From an uncultured Lachnospiraceae bacterium (GTDB lineage Bacteria; Bacillota; Clostridia; Lachnospirales; Lachnospiraceae): a DNA stretch of 64,000 nt. This document shows positions 8,556 through 16,202 of the stretch, one piece after another. The position numbers and the translations under genes are program-made. The notes under the pieces were generated by a model. The model saw nothing but the letters and a program-made list of their open reading frames with translations, had not been told where the DNA came from and did no database searches. The DNA lies in NCBI GenBank assembly GCA_910579395.1, contig CAJTUC010000012.1, positions 36,941-100,940 of the forward strand, given 5' to 3'. Position 1 is the first letter of the stretch, and each line of letters opens with the position of its first letter.

Positions 8556-9992
8556 TTATCGGTAAATTCCGAATACAGGCATCTTGAGGGTTTCTGTTTC
8601 TTCTATGTTTTCTGAATCCGTGGCATGCCCGAGCGTCAGAGATACGGTCTTATCGCTGTATTCTCCCGTATCCGGAACCTTCAGCGTAATCTCCACGGTT
8701 TCTCCGGCTGCATAATATTGAAGAATCTCCTGTAGTTCTTCGACACCAGTAACGGTCCTGCCGTCAAATTCTGTGATAACATCACCCTTTGCGATACCCG
8801 CCTCTTCCGCGGCGCCGCCCGCTGTTACATCCGCAATAAAGACACCTGCAGGAATCCCGTAAATCTGGCTGACGGATTCATCAACGGTGACTCCGGAAAT
8901 ACCGATGTTAGACTTTCTGCTTTCCTCCACTTTTGTCCGGGATGTTTCGTTCATCAAAGTTTCGATGATATCAGAAACCCCGGAAATTGGAATCGCATAG
9001 CCCATACCCTCCACTTCTGTGCTGGACATTTTTGCAGAGTTAATGCCAACCACTTCACCGTTCATATTGACCAGCGCACCGCCGCTGTTTCCGGGATTGA
9101 TCGCCGCATCCGTCTGGATATAGGTCGGCATCTCTTCATCGCCTGTGGAAGTATTGACCATACTGTTCCCGTCGTTGATCGTACGATTTTTAGCGCTTAC
9201 GATACCTGTGGTCACGGACTGTCCATAGCCAAGGGCATTGCCGATAGCAACCACCTGTTCGCCCACCTTTAGCGCATCGGAGTCTCCGATAGCCGCAATC
9301 TTGATCTGTGCCATCGTGTCCGTTGAAATACTGTTCAGCGGAATCGCAATGACAGCAAGATCATTGACAGAGTCCGTACCCTTTATATCGGCTTCATACG
9401 CCTGATCATCAATGAAGCAGACAGAAATCGTATCTGCATTTTCCACAACATGACAATTTGTGACGATCAGCAGCTCATCCTCATTTTTTCCAATAATAAA
9501 GCCGGAACCGGCGCTTTCCGTTTCCATAAGCTGCGAACGGCCTCCGTAACCGAACATACTGAAATAATTCCTGATTTCCTGAACGGATTTATTGGTAATG
9601 GAAACAATAGAAGGCATCACGGATTCCGCAATATCCGAAACATCCAGGCTCCCTCTTTCCGTCTCCATTGCGGAAAGCGCTGTAGTCTGCAGCTCATTTT
9701 GCAATTCCTGCCCGCCGGACGGGGAAGTCTTGCTCAACGTGCCGTCTTTAGCCGATACGGTATAAGAGGTATAGCCGGCGGCATAGTTCATCGCCTGAAA
9801 AGTTCCTGCCGCTACACTCCCAAACAGAACAGCGCTTAAAGCGATCGCACCAATCTTCTTTACGACGCGCCCTGTCCTGCCGCTGCGCTGCTTTTCTACT
9901 TTCGGTGCAGGAGCCTGATTCCATTCACCGCTTTGGCTGCTGTGCTGATACATTTTATCTCTGTTTTCAAAATCGTTAGGATACCCTGACAT
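8556..9992 (-). CDS. htrA: HtrA/DegP-type serine protease with one PDZ domain
   Basis: A membrane-anchored quality-control protease facing the cell exterior. An N-terminal cytoplasmic tail of about 45 residues precedes one membrane helix (IGAIALSAVLFGSVAAGTF). A trypsin-like domain follows, with His in TNCHVVENAD, Asp in VNDLAVIAI and Ser in NPGNSGGALVN, then a PDZ domain (AGVFIADVTAGGAAEEAGI). About 478 residues is usual for Gram-positive HtrA. I start at the ATG eight bases after AAGGAG; a GTG three codons earlier overlaps that site. Expression is probably controlled by the 11-bp repeat array upstream. Confidence 0.93.
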   Translation of the reverse strand: MSGYPNDFENRDKMYQHSSQSGEWNQAPAPKVEKQRSGRTGRVVKKIGAIALSAVLFGSVAAGTFQAMNYAAGYTSYTVSAKDGTLSKTSPSGGQELQNELQTTALSAMETERGSLDVSDIAESVMPSIVSITNKSVQEIRNYFSMFGYGGRSQLMETESAGSGFIIGKNEDELLIVTNCHVVENADTISVCFIDDQAYEADIKGTDSVNDLAVIAIPLNSISTDTMAQIKIAAIGDSDALKVGEQVVAIGNALGYGQSVTTGIVSAKNRTINDGNSMVNTSTGDEEMPTYIQTDAAINPGNSGGALVNMNGEVVGINSAKMSSTEVEGMGYAIPISGVSDIIETLMNETSRTKVEESRKSNIGISGVTVDESVSQIYGIPAGVFIADVTAGGAAEEAGIAKGDVITEFDGRTVTGVEELQEILQYYAAGETVEITLKVPDTGEYSDKTVSLTLGHATDSENIEETETLKMPVFGIYR

Positions 9993-10050
9993 AGACTTCA
10001 CTCCTTTTCCATAATCTAATATGTTGCTGTCTGCTTAATGCTATGATCAG

Positions 10051-10130
10051 AGTATAGAAAAAAAATGTGATAAATCTGCGGTGTTTTTGTGATAAATCTG
10101 CGATAAAACTGCGAAAAAAGTGTGAAAAGC
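10051..10130 (-). promoter_or_regulatory. htrA promoter with six tandem 11-bp operator repeats
   Basis: Read on the plus strand from 10065, six contiguous 11-mers keep the phase: ATGTGATAAAT, CTGCGGTGTTT, TTGTGATAAAT, CTGCGATAAAA, CTGCGAAAAAA and GTGTGAAAAGC. The consensus is NTGYGATAAAN, with the TGYG element recurring once per helical turn. On the coding side of the array lies a -10 like TATACT (10051-10056) without a good -35, which is the layout of a promoter activated by an OmpR/PhoB-type response regulator. No such regulator gene lies in this window. Confidence 0.7.
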
Positions 10131-10164
10131 AACGCCCGGACTGAGCCAAAATACATGAATCGTC

Positions 10165-11328
10165 TTAATACCACCGCACCATCGGCAGTTCATTATTTAC
10201 GCCATTTGTAAACAATATCTGGTGCAGGTCAATAATACCGTTATGAAATGTTGCCGCACAGGCTGACAGATACAAACGCCACATACGGATGAACCTCTCG
10301 TCAAACATCTGCCGGACTTCCTCGAGGTGTTCCTCGAAATTCTTTTCCCAGCACAGCAAAGTGCGGTTATAATGAAGCCGGAGATTTTCTACATCAAGCG
10401 TATGAAAATCGTTCTCTGCCGCGCAGGAGACCATCTCCCGCAGACTCGGCACTATCCCGCCCGGAAAAATATATTTCCTGATCCACGCGTCACCGGCATG
10501 TTCTTTCAGTCCGCTGATAAAATGAAGCAAAAACATGCCGCCCGGCTTCATCACTTTTTTTGCACAGTCCATAAACAGCTGATAGTTATCACGTCCTACA
10601 TGTTCTACCATCCCAACGCTCACAACACGGTCAAATTCTTTTCCGTATTTCGGCAGATCACGATAATCCATCAATTCTACCGTAAGCTGTCCCTCCAGAT
10701 GTTCCGCCTCAATCCGCCGTTGAAACTCCCTGTACTGTTCTTTACTCAGCGTAATCCCCGTTCCATGTACGCCATATTTTTTGACCGCTTCAATCAAAAG
10801 AAAGCCCCATCCACAGCCAATATCGAGCAGAGACATTCCCTCACTCAGATACAGTTTTTTAAGAATATGGTCTACCTTGTTGAGCTGTGCCTGATATAGC
10901 GTATCTTCCTCATGTAAAAAATAACCGCAGGAATAACTCATCGTTTCATCAAGCCATAATTTATAAAAGTCATTTCCGATATCATAATGGCTTTGCACCT
11001 CCTTCTGCTGGTTCTTTTTCGCCGTCGAGCTGCGCATGATCTTCTTTAATGCAGACTCATCCGTAGAAAATTTCCCTATTTGTCCCAAGAAATGGTCCAA
11101 TGCGAAATACAAATCCCCCTCGATTTCCAAATCCCTGTTCATATACGCTTCTCCGAGGGCGATGGATGTGCTCATCGTCAAAGCGGATAAGGGGATTTCC
11201 CTGTGGAAGATTACCGTAAAGACCGGTTCCCCATCACCGATTCGATGTTTTTTCCCGCTTATTACTACATTGAAAGGATGCTGGTCAAATTTTCTCAAAA
11301 AAGATGTCAGTACATTTTCCTGTAACAT
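10165..11328 (-). CDS. cfa: Cyclopropane-fatty-acyl-phospholipid synthase
   Basis: Transfers a methylene group from S-adenosylmethionine to the double bond of membrane phospholipid acyl chains. The N-terminal lipid-binding part (to about residue 115) includes SIALGEAYMNRDLEIEGDL. The methyltransferase part opens with QSHYDIGNDFYKLWLDETMSYSCGYF, characteristic of the family, followed by the SAM loop LLDIGCGWGFLL and VSVGMVEHVG with the bicarbonate-binding glutamate. 387 residues is the usual length. AAAGGAGGAATTTCAA gives a clear start. The gene lies just upstream of the htrA promoter and is not obviously in an operon. Confidence 0.93.
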   Translation of the reverse strand: MLQENVLTSFLRKFDQHPFNVVISGKKHRIGDGEPVFTVIFHREIPLSALTMSTSIALGEAYMNRDLEIEGDLYFALDHFLGQIGKFSTDESALKKIMRSSTAKKNQQKEVQSHYDIGNDFYKLWLDETMSYSCGYFLHEEDTLYQAQLNKVDHILKKLYLSEGMSLLDIGCGWGFLLIEAVKKYGVHGTGITLSKEQYREFQRRIEAEHLEGQLTVELMDYRDLPKYGKEFDRVVSVGMVEHVGRDNYQLFMDCAKKVMKPGGMFLLHFISGLKEHAGDAWIRKYIFPGGIVPSLREMVSCAAENDFHTLDVENLRLHYNRTLLCWEKNFEEHLEEVRQMFDERFIRMWRLYLSACAATFHNGIIDLHQILFTNGVNNELPMVRWY

Positions 11329-11593
11329 TTGAAATTCCTCCTTTACTTCCCATCATTTATGATAACGTATCGTTCCGCATACATTATCAGCCTTTCCTTT
11401 ATTCTGATTCATTATTCCGGGTAATTGCGAAATGCAGGATTCCAAGATAGCACCCTTCTTGTGATTGTCTATTTTGTACAACGGAAGACTTCACTTCAAA
11501 AGACGGCACAGAAAAACCGCTATCGGCTGGCAATATGTATGTAGTTATGGTATTCTATGAGAAATACAGATTGGGAATTTTAGAGGAAAAAGA

Positions 11594-11771
11594 ATGTCAA
11601 AAGATTTCAATATACGCTCATTGATTTTACCATTTACGATTGGCATTGTTTTGGGTAGATGATAAAAGGCATTCTGCAAGAATAATTGCTTCATTACCTT
11701 TTACAATCTTCTTTACCGAATGGTATTTAACTGCTTATATGAACCAGTATTGGACTGCTAAAAATATATGA
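11594..11771 (+). pseudogene. Remnant of a small membrane-protein gene, frameshifted
   Basis: A GAGGAAAAAGA ribosome site precedes an ATG that reads MSKDFNIRSLILPFTIGIVLGR and then stops (11660-11662). In a second frame the text continues as DDKRHSARIIASLPFTIFFTEWYLTAYMNQYWTAKNI to a stop at 11769-11771. Both halves look like hydrophobic coding sequence, and the region is more AT-rich than its neighbours. I read it as one gene broken by a frameshift. The product is not recognised. The rest of the 580-bp gap between cfa and the MBL gene holds nothing that I can support. Confidence 0.35.
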
Positions 11772-11909
11772 TTGTTATTTATTGCTTTCGATCATATTGA
11801 TATGCTTAATACAGGCAGAAATCATTTTAAACCCATACGAACTGCTGCTAAATATATAATTTCGGTTCTCAGGAGAAGTCAAATTGCTATCAGGACCTCC
11901 TCTTGCTTT

Positions 11910-12716
11910 TCATTTTTCTATCAAAATACGCTCCAAGTCATCCGGTATATACAGTTTCCCATGAAAATACCGGCTGCCCTCTTCCGTATACAGCCTTTTT
12001 CTGTCCGGCAGATTCCTGTCCTCTGTATGATAAAGAATCAGATTTTTCACGCCGAGCTCTTCGGCAATCTCGCAGGCATCTTTGACCGTCGAATGATGTT
12101 TCTCATAAGGGGAAAAGATGTCCGCCTGCGTATACAGACAAAAGGCCTCATGCAGAAGCCACGCGCTGTTTTCCACATACGCCTTCACACAGGGATTATA
12201 AGGTTCATCACCGCAGCAGGTCAGTTTTTCCCCGTTGTCCAGTTCCATACAGAAACCGAACTGTTTATCTTTCGTGGAATGGATATCAAAAAAGGTTACT
12301 TTTCTGCCCAGGATATACCGCCTTTCACCATCCTTCACGACAATAAAATGAATATGCTCCGTTACAAAACGAAACTGCTCCTTCCAAAGCAGTTCCCGCA
12401 GCATATTTTTGAGCAGGACAATGACTTCTTCATGCCCATAAATATTCACATCCTCTATATGCCGCCTTTTGCCGCCGCTCTGGCAGATTTTACGGACTAC
12501 CCAGATGATTCCCAGCAAATGGTCTATATGCTTATGGGTGACAAAAATTTCATGGATATCCATACAGTCATATCCGGTCTCTTTTAATTGGCGCAGTATC
12601 GTATTTCCACCGCCGCCGTCAATCAAAAAATGCCCTTCCCCGTCGCTTAGCATAAAACAGGTATTATAGCATTCCGTTACCATTGCATTTCCCGTGCCGA
12701 ACATTGTAATTTCCAT
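11910..12716 (-). CDS. MBL-fold metallo-hydrolase, RNase Z-like subgroup
   Basis: A 268-residue metallo-beta-lactamase-fold protein. The metal site motif is HKHIDH (residues 61-66). Further ligands are likely in CGDEPYNP and near LILYHTEDRN, and LIDGGGGNTILRQL is the usual loop before the site. The absence of an extended exosite arm argues against a dedicated tRNase Z, so the substrate is open. The start has AAAGGA about 13 bases upstream, which is longer than ideal; an ATG four codons later is possible. It lies upstream of nothing on its strand except intergenic DNA, and just downstream of the broken rrf2. Confidence 0.8.
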   Translation of the reverse strand: MEITMFGTGNAMVTECYNTCFMLSDGEGHFLIDGGGGNTILRQLKETGYDCMDIHEIFVTHKHIDHLLGIIWVVRKICQSGGKRRHIEDVNIYGHEEVIVLLKNMLRELLWKEQFRFVTEHIHFIVVKDGERRYILGRKVTFFDIHSTKDKQFGFCMELDNGEKLTCCGDEPYNPCVKAYVENSAWLLHEAFCLYTQADIFSPYEKHHSTVKDACEIAEELGVKNLILYHTEDRNLPDRKRLYTEEGSRYFHGKLYIPDDLERILIEK

Positions 12717-12753
12717 CGGTGTGATAAATTCCTTTCGTTCTCTCCTGCCGCAA

Positions 12754-13186
12754 TCAGCTTTTCTTTTCCAGGTATTTTTTCAAATTCTCCCTGATATCGG
12801 CCAGTGTGATCGATCTTAACTCCTGTTCCATCGCCGTCTGAACTCGAATCAGCTTATCATCCAGGACATTATGAATATTCCTTCCTACCGGACAGTCCGG
12901 GCTTGGATTTTCATGGAAATGAAACAGCGTATTTTCCTCGATGCAATCCACCGACCTATAAATATCAAAAAGTGTTATCTCGTCCAAAGGTACTGCGATG
13001 ACCGCTCCGCCCGGCCCCCTTTTTACTTCTATCAGTCCCGCTTCTTTTAACCGGGCCAAAAGCTTCCGGATGATAACGGGATTGACATTGATGCTGGAAG
13101 CCAGAAAATCACCGGTAATCTTATATTCATCTTTAAATATATACCAGCATATGGATGGCTATCGTAAACCGGCCTGAAATCTGCAT
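12754..13186 (-). pseudogene. Rrf2-family transcription regulator, frameshifted
   Basis: From the ATG at 13186, with GGAG seven bases upstream, the reading is MQISGRFTIAIHMLVYI and then a TAA. The rest of a standard Rrf2 protein continues in another frame from FKDEYKITGDFLASSINVNP through VIIRKLLARLKEAGLIEV, GPGGAVIAVPLDEITLFDIY and CPVGRN to KKYLEKKS. Compared with family members, about five bases are missing at a TATATATTT run. The helix-turn-helix region is therefore split. It lacks an iron-sulfur cysteine triad. A sequencing error is the alternative explanation. The promoter resembles that of the adjacent DUF1349 gene. Confidence 0.8.
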
Positions 13187-13240
13187 TCCGCGTCTCCATT
13201 CCTGCTCAGCCCGCGATATTGGAGCACAAGCTTTTTTGTT

Positions 13241-13288
13241 TATCATCATATACCGATGTTAATGTAATGTCATTAGTTACATTTTATC
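13241..13288 (-). promoter_or_regulatory. Promoter/operator copy 1, upstream of the rrf2 pseudogene
   Basis: A 48-bp segment that matches 13938-13985 without gaps at about 39 of 48 positions. Its core AATGTAATGTCATTAGTTACATT is a palindrome with 7-bp arms, typical of a dimer-binding site. It ends 55 bp before the rrf2 start and overlaps the stop codon of DUF1349. Confidence 0.55.
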
Positions 13289-13882
13289 AGGCTGCTGCCC
13301 GTCATGCGCCTTCCACTGGCATTCCAGTATCTGCATATTCGAAAAAACTGCCTTGAACGAGGAATCTTCCGGCGAGCAGGCATAAATGCCAAACCGTATC
13401 TTCCCTTTTCCACCGTGCATATGGCAGATACGCATCTGATTAAAGGTTATCCCATCCGCGGAACACTCGATACAATAATCGTCTTCTCTCCGGCTGAACC
13501 GGTACCACATTGATTTTACCGAGGCGTCGATTACCGTCGTTGCCCAGTCAGAATACCCATGATTCGTTACCACGCTTCCCAAATGCTGATATTCATCGTT
13601 TTCATATTCGATGGAGCCTTTTAACCAGTTTTCACTGTCCAGGTACATAACAATACCACACTGGTCGAATCTGTGATGACTTTCTTCAAATTCCGTTTTC
13701 ACAACAAAACTGAAATAGGGTTCTTCCGTTTCCATCTGCAGAACAGGCGCATTATCATTCTGAAAGTGATAATAGGTTCTCTGCCACAGGTCCGTATGCG
13801 GTCTCGTGACGACCTCAATCGTATCATGGCTTATTTTGCAGCTTTCCGGTTCCCTCGTCCATTTGAATTTTGTTAAATCCAT
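13277..13882 (-). CDS. DUF1349 domain protein (concanavalin-like fold)
   Basis: About 201 residues forming one beta-sandwich domain of the DUF1349 type. Landmarks are FKWTREPESCKISHDTIEVVTRPHTDLWQ, GIVMYLDSENWLKGSIEYEN, SVVTNHGYSDWATTVID and KIRFGIYACSPEDSSFKAVFSN. Relatives are thought to be carbohydrate-related, but no activity is established. There is no signal peptide. I start at the second methionine (MDLTKF) because GGGATGG is eight bases ahead, whereas the first ATG abuts its own ribosome site. Its promoter is a near-copy of the rrf2 promoter, so it is the likely target of that regulator. Confidence 0.8.
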   Translation of the reverse strand: MDLTKFKWTREPESCKISHDTIEVVTRPHTDLWQRTYYHFQNDNAPVLQMETEEPYFSFVVKTEFEESHHRFDQCGIVMYLDSENWLKGSIEYENDEYQHLGSVVTNHGYSDWATTVIDASVKSMWYRFSRREDDYCIECSADGITFNQMRICHMHGGKGKIRFGIYACSPEDSSFKAVFSNMQILECQWKAHDGQQPDKM

Positions 13883-13937
13883 TTTTATGACCATCCCTTT
13901 CCTTAACCTGCTACGTTCTGTTCTTCCTTAATCTGTA

Positions 13938-13985
13938 TATCATGGTATAACGCTGTCAATGTAATGTCAATCAGTTCATTTCATC
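13938..13985 (-). promoter_or_regulatory. Promoter/operator copy 2, upstream of DUF1349
   Basis: The second copy of the 48-bp segment, ending 56 bp before the DUF1349 start, the same geometry as copy 1 at rrf2. On the coding strand it reads TTGACATTACATTGACAGCG followed by TATACC, giving promoter-like -35 and -10 boxes with a short spacer. The palindrome is less perfect here than in copy 1. Confidence 0.55.
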
Positions 13986-14124
13986 CGTTTTCGCCGCAGG
14001 AACTGCAATGAATGCCATAGCGTCGGTTCGACGCGCACCAATATAACGTTTCTTCCGTATATCCGCGCGCAATGACCAATGCAGAGGCAAGTGCAGCAGT
14101 GAATCTGTCCGATTCCGCACTCAC
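13981..14124 (-). CDS. Possible small protein downstream of the antiporter operon, 47 residues
   Basis: A frame opening at overlapping GTG codons in the stop region of the last antiporter gene (GTGGTGAGTG) encodes a product ending GYTEETLYWCASNRRYGIHC, then a short CxxC-containing tail. It looks coding, with aromatic and cysteine residues in a plausible pattern and no low complexity. However, there is no convincing ribosome-binding site. It may be a coupled small protein or the tail of a lost gene. I do not recognise it. Confidence 0.3.
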   Translation of the reverse strand: MSAESDRFTAALASALVIARGYTEETLYWCASNRRYGIHCSSCGENG

Positions 14125-16187
14125 CACCACAGAATATAAATCAACGTCAATGCCAGCCCGATACCAAACATCAGCAGACCAAACGAAAGGCTCCGTTGTA
14201 TGATCATAAAGCTCTCCCGGAAATCTTCCATCCTGGCTGCTGTCAAATGGACAAAATCCTTATGAGTTTGTTTTTTCCTTCCCCACAAGTGATTGCGGAG
14301 TGACTGCAGCACATTCATCATCTTGCCCAGACCTTCCGTAATGACGTTTCCTTCCCACCGCTCATAGGGAAGCGGTGAATCCTTATACAACGTCTTGCGA
14401 AGAATCACAACTGTAATATCTACAATGCTGTCAAAAACTCTGCACACGATTCCGCATACCACCGGCAGAAATCCGAGCAGCAGCGGTCTGTAAAGCAGGT
14501 TTTCCATATCCAGCCACTTAGGCCATTTATCCACATAGTCTCCCTCGTGCATCAAAAGTTTCCGGATGACGAGCATATATACGACAGCACCAATAATAAT
14601 GGAAATCAGCGCTCCTTTTAAATTGGAAAAGCTGAAATATGCCACAGCTTCTCCCGCCTCTTCTGAAACGGTCAGATTCATAAAAGAACTGCCAAGACGG
14701 GCCGCCCTGTCCATCAGCGTATACGGAAACAGTCCCCACAGGAAAAGAACGATTGCGCTTGCACTCAAAGCAAAGCCGCTTCCCGGATTCATATACTTTC
14801 GCTTTTCATCATACTGCGCCTGCTTCCCGTCGTCTTTGTTCTTTTCCACAAAAACAGCGATAAAAAGCTTCGTCATATATGCTGCCGTCAATCCGCCGCT
14901 AAACAAAAAAATGATCTCTACCGCTTTCATCAGACTTCCGCCGCCATACTCCAAAATACTTTCATGCAGAAGCGTCTTGCTGATGTATCCGCTAAACAGC
15001 GGAATACCGCCAATCGCCAGCGCACCCGCCAGGAAAACGCTCTTCAGCAACGGCTTTTTACGCCCAAATCCCCGTATTTCATTGAGGTCAAGGGTATGGA
15101 CATTCATGAAAACAACGCCCGCCGCCATGAACAGAACAAGTTTGATCAGGGAATGGTTCACCATATGCAGCAGTGTACCGTGCACAGCCTGCAGGTTTTC
15201 TTCCCCAAGCAGCCCCTGCATCCCGACACCCACCAGAATAAAGCCGATCTGCGACATGGACGAACAGGCGAGGGTACGCTTTAAGTCAACGGAAAAGACC
15301 GCCAGAAGTGCGCCGCCGAACATCGTCAGCACCCCGATACCCAAGATCAGACTCCCCCATGCCCCATCAAAAAGGAACAAATGACAGCTGACAGCCAGTA
15401 TCCCGAAAATACCGGTCTTTGTCAAAATCCCGGACAAAAGGGCCGAAGCCGGCGCCGGCGCAACAGGGTGCGCCTTGGGCAGCCAGATATGCAGCGGAAA
15501 TGCCCCCGCTTTCGCCCCGAAACCAACGAGCAGGCAGGCCCCCGCACCATACAGGATTGCCCGATTTCCGGAATAAAGCCGCGCCGCCAGAAAAAGCTCT
15601 GTAATATTCAACGTACCCAGTTCATGATACAGCACAAAAATGCCCATCAACATGACAAGCCCGCCGACAATCGCGACCGCCAGATAGGTTGCCGCCGCTC
15701 TTAAAGCACTTTCCGTCTCTTCCTGTGCCACCCACACATAGGAAGTAAGGGACATGATTTCAAAAAAAATGAACATCGTGAACAAGTCTGCCGAAAGGAA
15801 CACGCCCATCGTCGCACCCAGCGTAGCGAGCAGAAACAGATAATAGCGGTTCCGGTTCTCATGATGCCGCATATACTCCCCGGAAAGAATCGTCGTCATC
15901 ATCCACATGAACGCTGCAATCAGCCCATAGAGCAGCCGAAAGCCTTCCACCGTAAAGTGAAGCCCCATACCGCAGACGCCCGGAAGATAACACTGATAGA
16001 AGGTCTTGGCACCGCCTTGTCCCGCGTTTCCCACAAACAAAACAAACGCCAGCAGAAATTCGCTCACCACAATAAAATCCGCAAAGTAATCTCTGACCGT
16101 TTCCTTTTTCCGCCCGATGATACCGGACATGAGCGCACCCGCAAAAGGATAAAATACCAGCACGACAGGAATCATATTTTCATTCAT
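14121..16187 (-). CDS. NuoL/MrpA-type proton-translocating antiporter subunit, 688 residues
   Basis: The last and largest of four antiporter-like subunits in this operon. It spans the membrane about 14-16 times. It keeps the conserved TM5 glutamate (FFEIMSLTSYVW, about E143), the TM7 lysine in GFGAKAGAFPLHIWLPKAHP and the TM8 lysine in GILTKTGIFG. After the antiporter core there is a cytoplasmic segment and a final helix (LLMFGIGLALTLIYILWW), an extension seen in NuoL/MrpA-like proteins but shorter than in full MrpA. It lacks the fused MbhD/MrpB-type domains of true MrpA, which are encoded separately here. GGAGAGTACAAAA fixes the start. Confidence 0.85.
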   Translation of the reverse strand: MNENMIPVVLVFYPFAGALMSGIIGRKKETVRDYFADFIVVSEFLLAFVLFVGNAGQGGAKTFYQCYLPGVCGMGLHFTVEGFRLLYGLIAAFMWMMTTILSGEYMRHHENRNRYYLFLLATLGATMGVFLSADLFTMFIFFEIMSLTSYVWVAQEETESALRAAATYLAVAIVGGLVMLMGIFVLYHELGTLNITELFLAARLYSGNRAILYGAGACLLVGFGAKAGAFPLHIWLPKAHPVAPAPASALLSGILTKTGIFGILAVSCHLFLFDGAWGSLILGIGVLTMFGGALLAVFSVDLKRTLACSSMSQIGFILVGVGMQGLLGEENLQAVHGTLLHMVNHSLIKLVLFMAAGVVFMNVHTLDLNEIRGFGRKKPLLKSVFLAGALAIGGIPLFSGYISKTLLHESILEYGGGSLMKAVEIIFLFSGGLTAAYMTKLFIAVFVEKNKDDGKQAQYDEKRKYMNPGSGFALSASAIVLFLWGLFPYTLMDRAARLGSSFMNLTVSEEAGEAVAYFSFSNLKGALISIIIGAVVYMLVIRKLLMHEGDYVDKWPKWLDMENLLYRPLLLGFLPVVCGIVCRVFDSIVDITVVILRKTLYKDSPLPYERWEGNVITEGLGKMMNVLQSLRNHLWGRKKQTHKDFVHLTAARMEDFRESFMIIQRSLSFGLLMFGIGLALTLIYILWW

Positions 16188-16202
16188 TTTTGTACTCTCC
16201 TT

